Below the pieces are notes generated by a model, which made no database searches, was not told the DNA's origin, and saw only the letters and a list, made by a program, of their open reading frames with translations. A stretch of 64,000 nt of DNA from an uncultured Desulfobacter sp. GTDB taxonomy: Bacteria; Desulfobacterota; Desulfobacteria; Desulfobacterales; Desulfobacteraceae. Shown one piece after another: positions 46,141-53,523 of this stretch. The DNA lies in NCBI RefSeq assembly GCF_963664415.1, contig NZ_OY761445.1, positions 1,142,501 to 1,206,500 of the forward strand, given 5' to 3'. Position 1 is the stretch's first letter. Every line of letters starts with the position of its first letter. The translations under genes were made by a program, and so were the position numbers.

Positions 46141-46240
46141 ACAAAGCGCAAGTCGGTTAACGCAGGAATGGACCCAAAAGTACAGAAGCTGGGTAAGTCA
46201 TTTTAGGTCACATTCCTTAATCAAATTGAATCTGAAATCT

Positions 46241-46247
46241 GAGGAGG
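46241..46247 (+). promoter_or_regulatory. Strong ribosome binding site for the DUF3467 gene
   Basis: GAGGAGG ends four bases before GTG at 46252. It fixes the start at this GTG; no competing ATG lies in frame nearby. Confidence 0.75.
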
Positions 46248-46251
46248 CAAC

Positions 46252-46572
46252 GTGGAGCAGAAACAGGAAAAAGAGACAAAGAAGAAAGAGGAAGAAGAGG
46301 CAAAACCCGCAGCACAGACATTACGTTGGGACGATTCAAAAATGACCAGTACATATGCCAATGTATGTAATGTGTTCAGCACAAGAGAAGAGGTAACCCT
46401 GCTCTTCGGTACAAATCAGACCTGGCATGGTGCTCAACAGGAGTTGACGGTCCAGCTGTCCGACCGCATCATCCTGAATCCTTTTACCGCAAAAAGACTT
46501 TCCATGATGCTGAACAATGTCATCAAAGAATATGAATCGCGTTTCGGCGAATTAAAGATTGACGGCAAGTAA
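46252..46572 (+). CDS. DUF3467 family protein
   Basis: Small cytoplasmic protein of 106 residues with a GTG start behind a strong ribosome binding site. Residues 1-25 are a highly charged Glu/Lys/Gln tail. The rest matches DUF3467: an opening YANVCNVFSTREEVTLLFG strand pair, a central VQLSDRIILNPFTAKRLSMML segment and the closing YESRFGEL helix end. No catalytic residues are evident and the family has no settled function. It lies 111 bases after the giant gene and is followed by a terminator, so it is probably the last cistron of the giant gene's transcript. This placement suggests a role linked to the giant protein (for example a cytoplasmic partner), but that is inference from position only. 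Confidence 0.85.
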   Translation: MEQKQEKETKKKEEEEAKPAAQTLRWDDSKMTSTYANVCNVFSTREEVTLLFGTNQTWHGAQQELTVQLSDRIILNPFTAKRLSMMLNNVIKEYESRFGELKIDGK

Positions 46573-46605
46573 TCAAGCCTGTTGATTCAAGGTTCCGTGT
46601 AGAGT

Positions 46606-46635
46606 AAAGGACTTAACTGCGGTTAAGTCCTTTTT
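46606..46635 (+). terminator. Rho-independent terminator after DUF3467
   Basis: A perfect 12-bp stem (46606-46617 with 46622-46633) around a TGCG loop, running into T residues. It separates the giant gene/DUF3467 unit from the export operon that starts 44 bases further on. Confidence 0.85.
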
Positions 46636-46678
46636 CATTTAAAATAATCGATATATTTGACACTATGCAGGATTTATT

Positions 46679-48547
46679 GTGAATGATATGAATCTTGACG
46701 AAACAATGACGTTTCAACCCCGGATAGACAGCCGATTATGGAACGAATTGACCCAAGCGGATGAAAGGGAAGAGTATTGCCGATGCTGGCTGGCCATTCA
46801 ATGTTCAATGCTTGCTAATGTGCGACGGGCAATTATTGTCTTATCTGATCCTGAAAAAGAGACATTCACCCCCCGGGCCATGTGGCCGGAGCAAGGCAAA
46901 AATTCGGGAAGACTGACAGAGGTTGCGGAACGCGTCCTCGAAGAACAGTGTGGTCTTCTTGTTGAGTTGGAAGATGAAGAAATCGGTTCAGGTTCCAACG
47001 GCCCGACCTACGGCATGGCATATCCCATATTCACGGACGGACGGTTTTACGGCCTTGTCGCCCTTGAAATATCGGCAAATTCAGAAGACCACATAAAACG
47101 TACAATGGATCAGTTACAGTGGGGTGCCTCATGGATGGAAGTCCTGCTGTGGAGAGAAAAAAACAAGGAATCAACAGCCGCCTTTGACAGGCTCAAGGCC
47201 TCCGTCGACATGCTGGCGGATGTGTTGTCCGAAGAAAATTTGACAGGTGCGTCACTGGCCTTTGTCACGGAACTTGCCACACGCCTTGAATGTGACAGAA
47301 TCAGTCTCGGTTTCGTAAAAAATAAACGCGTAAAAATTCAAGCCGTATCCCACAGCAGCCGCATTGCAGACAATATGAACCTTATCCGCCGTATTGCTCA
47401 GGCAATGGAAGAAGCGGTTACCCAGGGGCAAGTTGTCTTTTACCCGCCCCGTCAGAACCAAAACAGAATCGTCAGGGACCATGACGCCCTATTCCGACAA
47501 CATGGTGCAGCAAATATTCTCACCATCCCCTGCTATGATAAAGACAGGTACACCGGCGTGATCACCCTGGAAAGATCAAAAACAGAACCGTTTACCGACT
47601 TTGATGCAATATACGGTAAAAGTATTGCATCATTGATACTGCCCGTGCTGGAAATAATGGGCAAAACCGAGCGATCAATCCTCCGCAGGTTTTGGGACGG
47701 CCTCCGGGACCAAGTTAAAAAAATCATAGGACCTGAAAACACAGGCAAAAAACTGATCGTTCTTCTCATGATCTGCCTGGCCGTTTTTTTCTACACCAAA
47801 GAGGGTGACTACAAAATCTCCGCCAAAACGGTTCTTGAGGGCGCGGTAAAAAGGGTAACGGTTTCACCCTTTGAGGGGTATATCAAGGGCGCATATGTCA
47901 AAGCAGGGGATTTTATAAAAAAAGACGCGACCATGTGCGTGCTCGATGACCGGGAGTACCGCCTTGAGCGGCTCAACTGGATAAGTAAAACCGCCCAGTA
48001 TCAAAAACAGTATCAAGAAGCTTTAGCCAAACACGAAAGAGCCGAGGCAAAGATCATCAAAGCCCAGCTTAACCAGGCGGCGGCACGCCTGGAACTTGCG
48101 GAAAGTCAGCTGGAAAGAACCATTATCAGGTCTCCTTTTGAAGGGCTTGTGCTCAACGGAGACCTGAGCCAGAGGCTTGGCGGATCGGTTTCCAAGGGAG
48201 AAATTTTGTTTGAGGTCGCGCCCCTTGATAACTACAGAATTATTCTCGAGGTGGATGAACGCCGTATTGCAGACGTCTCTGAAGGTCAAAAGGGGCAGAT
48301 GATTCTGTCTGCACTCCCCAATGGAGACGTCAACTTTATCGTTGAAAAAATCACGCCGATTACACGAGCCGGAGACGGCCTGAATTACTTCAGGGTGGAA
48401 GCAAAACCGTCGGTCGTCCTTGACCGGATGAGACCCGGTATGGAAGGGATCGGCAAAATATATGTAGACCGGCGCAATCTTTTTTCCATCTGGACAAGAA
48501 ACATAAGAGAGTGGTTTAAAATCAAATTCTGGGAATACCTGACGTAA
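46679..48547 (+). CDS. GAF-GAF-TM-HlyD membrane adaptor protein
   Basis: Predicted inner-membrane adaptor of 622 residues. Residues about 25-160 and 175-330 look like two GAF domains in the cytoplasm; about 358-375 (LIVLLMICLAVFF) is the single membrane segment; 385-600 is a HlyD/membrane-fusion-protein body with the first lipoyl half (VSPFEGYIKGAYVKAGDFIKK), a short coiled coil (about 430-475), the second lipoyl half (IIRSPFEGLVLNGDLSQ) and a beta-barrel. GTG at 46679 is chosen because AGGA at 46669-46672 is six bases upstream; the ATG at 46688 would be 15 bases away. It opens a tight operon with the M50 and SecA-like genes (four-base gap to the next). Fusion of a periplasmic adaptor to cytoplasmic GAF sensors is unusual and suggests ligand-controlled or scaffolded export. 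No obvious promoter was found in the 44 bases behind the terminator. Confidence 0.85.
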   Translation: MNDMNLDETMTFQPRIDSRLWNELTQADEREEYCRCWLAIQCSMLANVRRAIIVLSDPEKETFTPRAMWPEQGKNSGRLTEVAERVLEEQCGLLVELEDEEIGSGSNGPTYGMAYPIFTDGRFYGLVALEISANSEDHIKRTMDQLQWGASWMEVLLWREKNKESTAAFDRLKASVDMLADVLSEENLTGASLAFVTELATRLECDRISLGFVKNKRVKIQAVSHSSRIADNMNLIRRIAQAMEEAVTQGQVVFYPPRQNQNRIVRDHDALFRQHGAANILTIPCYDKDRYTGVITLERSKTEPFTDFDAIYGKSIASLILPVLEIMGKTERSILRRFWDGLRDQVKKIIGPENTGKKLIVLLMICLAVFFYTKEGDYKISAKTVLEGAVKRVTVSPFEGYIKGAYVKAGDFIKKDATMCVLDDREYRLERLNWISKTAQYQKQYQEALAKHERAEAKIIKAQLNQAAARLELAESQLERTIIRSPFEGLVLNGDLSQRLGGSVSKGEILFEVAPLDNYRIILEVDERRIADVSEGQKGQMILSALPNGDVNFIVEKITPITRAGDGLNYFRVEAKPSVVLDRMRPGMEGIGKIYVDRRNLFSIWTRNIREWFKIKFWEYLT

Positions 48548-48551
48548 TATT

Positions 48552-50696
48552 ATGAGCTATTCTCTATTCAGTGAATCCTGGTATAGAGTATCCGGGCTGA
48601 AACCCAGGCTGCGCAGCCATGCCCAGATCCACCACCACGTATACCGGGGAAGAAACTGGTATATTCTCCAGGATCACTCCACGGGCACGTTTCATAGATT
48701 CTCCAAGGAAGCATACCATATTATCGGCCTGATGGATGGAAGCAATGCTCTTGGGAAAATCTGGGAAACGGCATGTGAAAACCTTGGCGACGACATGCCG
48801 TCACAAGATGAAGTGATATCCCTTTTGTCCCAGCTTTATCAGGTGGACGTGCTACAGTCCGATATCCCGCCGGATATTTCGGATCTGTATGAGCGGCACA
48901 AGCGACTTAAAAAAAAGGATATGATCAACCGCCTGAAATCACCGCTTTCCATAACACTGCCGTTGATAGACCCGGAAAAGTTCCTGGAAAAGACCAAAGC
49001 ACTGGTGGGTCCCGTATTCAGCAAAACAGGATTGATTTTCTTTACAACGATTTTAATCGTCGCCATTTACCTTGCCGGCAGTCACTGGAATGAGCTTACC
49101 GGCAACCTGGCCGACAGGATCCTTGCCCTTGAAAATGTCGTGTTGCTCTGGCTTGTCTATCCGGTCATCAAAACCATCCATGAATTTTCCCATGCCTATA
49201 CCGTTAAGCACTGGGGAGGAGAAGTGCATGAAATGGGCGTGATGTTCCTTGTGTTTATGCCGATCCCTTACGTTGACGCATCAGCGTCTTCCGCCTTTAA
49301 CGAACGCTACAAGAGGGTCATGGTCGGGGCCGCAGGTATTCTTGCAGAATTATTTCTGGCCTCACTGGCCGTCATCGTGTGGGTCAATGTTGAGCCTGGC
49401 GTGGTAAGGGCCTTAGCCTTTAACGTCATGATCATCTCCGGCATATCAACGATCCTGTTCAACGGAAACCCACTGCTGCGTTTTGATGCCTATTATGTAC
49501 TTTCGGACCTCATTGAGATCCCCAATCTGGGGACGCGGTCCACCAATTATATCAATTACCTTTTACAAAAATACCTGCTTAATATAGAAAATGTCCAAAA
49601 TCCGGTATCTGCCAAAGGCGAGGCAGGATGGTTTATTGTTTACGGTCTTGCGTCGTTTGTTTATAGAATGTTAATAATGGTCCGGATTGCCGTTTTTGTT
49701 GCCGGTAAATTCTTTATAATCGGCATAGCCTTTGCCGTTTGGGGGCTGTTCGGAATGCTTGTTACGCCTTTGGTCAAAATATTTAAATTTTTGTTTACCA
49801 GTCCTGTGATGGAACGAAAAAAAGGTCGGGCCATAACTGTTTTAACATGCGCTGTCACCATGATTTTTATAGGCTTGTTCATCATCCCCTTTCCATTGTC
49901 TACCATAACGGAAGGCGTGCTGTGGGCACCTGAGAAATCCCGGCTCTATGCCGGTACGGATGGTTTTATCACAAAAATTGCGACGATTTCAGGTACCCGG
50001 GTTAAGGAAAACACACCATTGATCATGTGCGCAAACAGCGAGCTTGAATCCATGAAAAAGGAACTTGAATATAGCCTTGAAGAGTATCAATTACGGTACG
50101 ATCTGGCAAAAACAAGGGACAGGACGGAAACAAAGGTTATTGAAGAGGAAATCCGGCGAATTTCATCTGAGTTGAAAGATGTTGATGAAAACCTTCAGAA
50201 CCTTATAATAAAAAGCCCCACTGAAGGTATCTTTCTTCTCCCTGATGCTGAGAATTTACCCGGTCTTTTTGTAAGACGCGGCGAACAAACAGGTTTTGTG
50301 GTCGATTTTAAAAGAATTACGGTGATGACCGTTGTATCCCAAAAGGATATAGACAATATCCGAAACCGAACAAAAAATGTTGAAGCGGTACTGGCCGGCA
50401 AACCGGATAAGGTTTATGCCGCATACGTAGAAAGAGAAGTGCCGGCCGCCTCACGAGAACTTCCCAGTCTTGCACTCAGCATTGAAGGTGGCGGAACAAT
50501 AGCCCTGGACCCGTTTGCCGGAGACGACTTAAAATCCTTTGAGCAACTGTTTCATTTTGAGGTAAAAATAGAAAGAGCTGATTTTACCACGATTGGCGAA
50601 CGGGTATTGCTAAAATTCAATCACGGTACCGAACCCCTCTACTTTAGAATATACCGCAGTGTAAGACGGACTTTTCTAAGTAAATTCAGCGTATAG
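48552..50696 (+). CDS. PqqD-like / M50 site-2 protease / HlyD fusion membrane protein
   Basis: Polytopic membrane protein of 714 residues. Residues about 20-110 resemble a PqqD-like peptide-recognition domain (WYILQDHSTGTFHRF, then a winged-helix-like stretch). Residues about 150-430 form an M50-type intramembrane metalloprotease with HEFSH (His210, Glu211, His214) and NPLLRFDAYY (Asp312), the usual third ligand region, where Ala replaces the common Gly. After another membrane segment (about 435-455), residues 460-700 are HlyD-like: a split lipoyl fold (WAPEKSRLYAGTDGFI ... IIKSPTEGIFLLP) around a short coiled coil. Similar PqqD-M50-HlyD proteins occur with peptide and giant-protein export genes. 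It starts four bases after the upstream stop without a clear ribosome binding site, so translational coupling is likely. Protease activity and substrate are inferred; the decayed locus at 59037 keeps the C-terminal part of a homologue. Confidence 0.87.
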   Translation: MSYSLFSESWYRVSGLKPRLRSHAQIHHHVYRGRNWYILQDHSTGTFHRFSKEAYHIIGLMDGSNALGKIWETACENLGDDMPSQDEVISLLSQLYQVDVLQSDIPPDISDLYERHKRLKKKDMINRLKSPLSITLPLIDPEKFLEKTKALVGPVFSKTGLIFFTTILIVAIYLAGSHWNELTGNLADRILALENVVLLWLVYPVIKTIHEFSHAYTVKHWGGEVHEMGVMFLVFMPIPYVDASASSAFNERYKRVMVGAAGILAELFLASLAVIVWVNVEPGVVRALAFNVMIISGISTILFNGNPLLRFDAYYVLSDLIEIPNLGTRSTNYINYLLQKYLLNIENVQNPVSAKGEAGWFIVYGLASFVYRMLIMVRIAVFVAGKFFIIGIAFAVWGLFGMLVTPLVKIFKFLFTSPVMERKKGRAITVLTCAVTMIFIGLFIIPFPLSTITEGVLWAPEKSRLYAGTDGFITKIATISGTRVKENTPLIMCANSELESMKKELEYSLEEYQLRYDLAKTRDRTETKVIEEEIRRISSELKDVDENLQNLIIKSPTEGIFLLPDAENLPGLFVRRGEQTGFVVDFKRITVMTVVSQKDIDNIRNRTKNVEAVLAGKPDKVYAAYVEREVPAASRELPSLALSIEGGGTIALDPFAGDDLKSFEQLFHFEVKIERADFTTIGERVLLKFNHGTEPLYFRIYRSVRRTFLSKFSV

Positions 50697-50705
50697 GAAG
50701 TTCAA

Positions 50706-52703
50706 ATGTCGGCGCAATTTACCCACCCCCCTCCCCCATCCCACATTTTCCGGCCCGAAAAGGGCGATCGGAATCCGGGGTTCCTTGATTCCCTATACAG
50801 GAACATCTCTATTTCAGCATCCTCCCGTTTTAAACTCCGGGGAAACTGGATCAATCAATTTACAAAAAAGGTGGATGATTTGTCCCGGCCGCTTGAAGGG
50901 TTATCCATTAATGATCTGGGAAAAAAGGCCGAAGAAGTGAAGCGGCTGTTTTTGAAAAATGGCCGGACCATGGAAAATAATGCCAAGTCATTTGCGATTA
51001 TAAGGGAACTGTCTGATAAAATATTGGGGCTCAGGCACTTTAACACCCAGCTTGCCGGAGCCAGAATTCTGCTGGAAGGTATGATCGCCGAAATGGAGAC
51101 AGGGGAAGGAAAAACCTTGACCGCAACCCTTGCTGCAGGAACTGTGGCCATGGCAGGTGTTCCTGTTCACGTGATCACGGTAAATGATTACCTGACCGAA
51201 CGCGATGCCCAGTGGACCCGCCCGCTTTACGAGGCCATGGGGCTGACAACAGGGTTTGTTATACATGGGATGACCCCGGCACAACGGCGTGAGGCGTATT
51301 CAAAAGATATTGTCTACTGCACCAACAAAGAACTTGTTTTTGATTATCTCAAAGATTTACTCACACTTGAAAAGCGAAGAACCCATTTACGCCTCCATGC
51401 GGAATGCCTGTACCACGGTGATCAGCGTATCAAAAAACTTTTGCTCAGAGGACTTCATTATGCCATTGTTGATGAAGCGGACAGTGTGCTCATTGATGAA
51501 GCAAGGACGCCGCTCATTATATCAGGCAAGAACGAAGCCGGCCCCGATGAACAAAAATTTTTCAGGCAGGCGGTTGATCTTGCTAAGCGCCTTGAGGTCA
51601 ATACTCACTATATCATCCAAAAATCCGAGCATAAGATAAAACTGACACTGTCAGGCGAAAAAAAAGTAAAGAAACAGTGCGCTGACTTCGGGCCGTTATG
51701 GCGGGGAAAGATCAGAAGAATAGAGGTTGTGCGTCTGGCCCTTTCGGCAATTCACCTGTTCAAAAAAGATGAACAATACATGGTTCGCCAAGGCAAGGTC
51801 CAGATTATCGATGAGTTTACCGGACGAGTGATGCCCGACAGGTCATATGAAAAGGGGCTGCATCAGTTGATAGAAATAAAGGAGAACTGTGAAATAACAA
51901 AGCAGTCAACAGTGCTTGCACGGATAAGCTACCAGAGATTTTTCAGAAGATATCTTAAACTGTCGGGGATGACCGGTACGGCAAGGGAGGTTAAAAAAGA
52001 ATTATTGTCTGTTTACGGACTTTTTGCCGTCACATTGCCTACCTATAGGCAGAAAAAAAGAAAAGCGATTCCCGATACAATATTTAGCACGCAACAGCAA
52101 AAATGGGATGAGGTTGCAAACAGGATTGAAACGCTTAATAAACAGGGGCGCCCCGTACTTGTGGGTACACACTCGGTTGCGGCCAGTGAATGGACAGGAA
52201 CGCTGCTGGCACAAAAGGGCCTTAGTTTCAGGCTTCTTAATGCAAAACAGGACAAAGAAGAGGCAGACATCATCGCCCAGGCGGGAATGGCTGGAAACAT
52301 CACCATTGCCACAAATATGGCAGGGCGCGGTGTGGATATAAAAATTGAAAAAAAGGTTGTAGAACGTGACGGGCTGCATGTTATCATCACAGAGCGTCAT
52401 GATGCAGGCAGAATCGACAGACAGCTTGCAGGGCGATGCGCACGAATGGGTGATCCGGGGAGCTTTGAGGCAATATTGTCCCTTGAAGATGCAGTGTTTG
52501 AAAAAAACGGAAAAAACCTGCTGAGGTGGGCGGCATTGCGTTATCCCTTAAAAAAATCATGGGTGTGGAGATTTTTATCAAAACAGGCTATCCTGCGGGC
52601 CCAAAAAAAGATTGAACATATGCATGCACGGATGAGAAAAAACCTGCTTGAAGAGGATGCACGGCGTGGCAACATGCTTTCTTTTTCAGGCCGCTCCGAA
52701 TAG
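50706..52703 (+). CDS. Accessory SecA-like translocase ATPase
   Basis: SecA-family DEAD-type motor of 665 residues, against about 900 in housekeeping SecA. Visible: Walker A TGEGKT (Lys136), ITVNDYLTERDA, Walker B/DEAD VDEADSVLIDEARTP (from residue 255), a somewhat short cross-linking domain, IDEFTGRVMPDR, KLSGMTGTA, TNMAGRGVDI (536 on), and motif VI GRCARMGDPG (576 on), where Met stands in place of the usual Gln of GRSGRQGDPG. After LSLEDAVF only about 70 basic residues follow, so most of the wing/scaffold C-half and the zinc-binding tail are absent. AGGAAG overlapping the upstream stop places ATG 50706. It sits between the M50-HlyD and adaptor genes, implying dedicated export, presumably of the giant protein. 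It is unlikely to be the cell's essential SecA. Confidence 0.9.
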   Translation: MSAQFTHPPPPSHIFRPEKGDRNPGFLDSLYRNISISASSRFKLRGNWINQFTKKVDDLSRPLEGLSINDLGKKAEEVKRLFLKNGRTMENNAKSFAIIRELSDKILGLRHFNTQLAGARILLEGMIAEMETGEGKTLTATLAAGTVAMAGVPVHVITVNDYLTERDAQWTRPLYEAMGLTTGFVIHGMTPAQRREAYSKDIVYCTNKELVFDYLKDLLTLEKRRTHLRLHAECLYHGDQRIKKLLLRGLHYAIVDEADSVLIDEARTPLIISGKNEAGPDEQKFFRQAVDLAKRLEVNTHYIIQKSEHKIKLTLSGEKKVKKQCADFGPLWRGKIRRIEVVRLALSAIHLFKKDEQYMVRQGKVQIIDEFTGRVMPDRSYEKGLHQLIEIKENCEITKQSTVLARISYQRFFRRYLKLSGMTGTAREVKKELLSVYGLFAVTLPTYRQKKRKAIPDTIFSTQQQKWDEVANRIETLNKQGRPVLVGTHSVAASEWTGTLLAQKGLSFRLLNAKQDKEEADIIAQAGMAGNITIATNMAGRGVDIKIEKKVVERDGLHVIITERHDAGRIDRQLAGRCARMGDPGSFEAILSLEDAVFEKNGKNLLRWAALRYPLKKSWVWRFLSKQAILRAQKKIEHMHARMRKNLLEEDARRGNMLSFSGRSE

Positions 52704-52715
52704 AAAGGGATTGTG

Positions 52716-53456
52716 ATGCCCTCAAAGATCTCCTTGTTTAAAATTTGTACATGGTTCTCGGTATTCATTGTTATGGGTATCTCTACTGCCTATGCGGTGG
52801 ATAGTCATTATGAAGGCATAATAGAACCCAGTGAGCTTGTCAGGGTAAGCAGCCCGGTTGAAGGCACACTTGCCCAGGTGTTTGTTGACCGTGGAGGAAC
52901 CGTAAGGAAGGGCCAGGTAATTGCCACGCTCAATTCCCAAATCGAAAAGGCGGCTGTTGATCTTGCAACGGCAAGGGTAGAATTCAGCGAAAGAAAGGTC
53001 AGCAGAAATACGCAGCTTTATGAAAAGCACCTTGTCTCCATCCATGAAAAGGATGAGATGATAACAGAGCTTGAAATTGCCAGGCTTCAACTAAGGGAAG
53101 CCAAGGCAAAGCTGAAAATAAGAACCCTTAAAAGTCCTTTGAATGGTGTGGTTGTTGAGCGCTTTCTATCCTGGGGCGAGTTTGTGGGTGATGATCCTGT
53201 CATGTCCATTGCTCAGATTGACCCCCTTTATGTTGAGGTGGTCATACCAATCGAAGAGTTCGGAAAAATCAAAAAAAATTCATCTGCGACCATTAAGCTT
53301 GAATTCCCGGTTTCAAGGGAAATAAAGGCAAAAGTAACTATTGTGGACCCAGTAATAGATGCCGCAAGCGAGACATTCGGGGTCAGATTGGTTCTGCCCA
53401 ACCCGGATCATTCACTTCCTGCGGGAATGAAATGCAAGGTGTTTTTTCACTTCTAA
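52716..53456 (+). CDS. Periplasmic adaptor (HlyD/RND membrane fusion protein type)
   Basis: Secreted adaptor of 246 residues. ATG 52716 is preferred over GTG 52713 because AAAGGGA at 52704-52710 then has five rather than two bases of spacing. Residues 1-27 are a signal peptide ending ISTAYA, with likely cleavage before VDS. The mature part has lipoyl half one (VSSPVEGTLAQVFVDRGGTVRKGQ), a short alpha-hairpin (about residues 75-125), lipoyl half two (TLKSPLNGVVVERFLSWGEFV) and a barrel ending at LPAGMKCKVFFHF. It is shorter than typical RND adaptors (350-400 residues): the membrane-proximal domain is minimal. It is the last gene of the four-gene export operon and the only one with a cleavable signal peptide. 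No RND pump or TolC lies nearby, so its partner is probably the membrane proteins of this operon. Confidence 0.87.
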   Translation: MPSKISLFKICTWFSVFIVMGISTAYAVDSHYEGIIEPSELVRVSSPVEGTLAQVFVDRGGTVRKGQVIATLNSQIEKAAVDLATARVEFSERKVSRNTQLYEKHLVSIHEKDEMITELEIARLQLREAKAKLKIRTLKSPLNGVVVERFLSWGEFVGDDPVMSIAQIDPLYVEVVIPIEEFGKIKKNSSATIKLEFPVSREIKAKVTIVDPVIDAASETFGVRLVLPNPDHSLPAGMKCKVFFHF

Positions 53457-53523
53457 ATAGATTATAGATATGGTGTTGATTGATTATTTTTTTCCTGAAC
53501 TTTAACTAAATTGGGATATGGCC

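Noticed and set aside
45811..46140. A classical type I (HlyA-like) C-terminal secretion signal on the giant protein
   Set aside because: The last 110 residues are basic and lack the usual acidic/amphipathic pattern; no ABC exporter is in the window. The genome outside the window could still hold one.
46168..46206. A 12-codon frame (MDPKVQKLGKSF) between the giant gene and DUF3467
   Set aside because: Too short to judge; no conservation information.
46657..46662. TTGACA as a -35 box for the export operon
   Set aside because: A matching -10 box would fall inside the coding sequence and none is visible at 16-18 bases.
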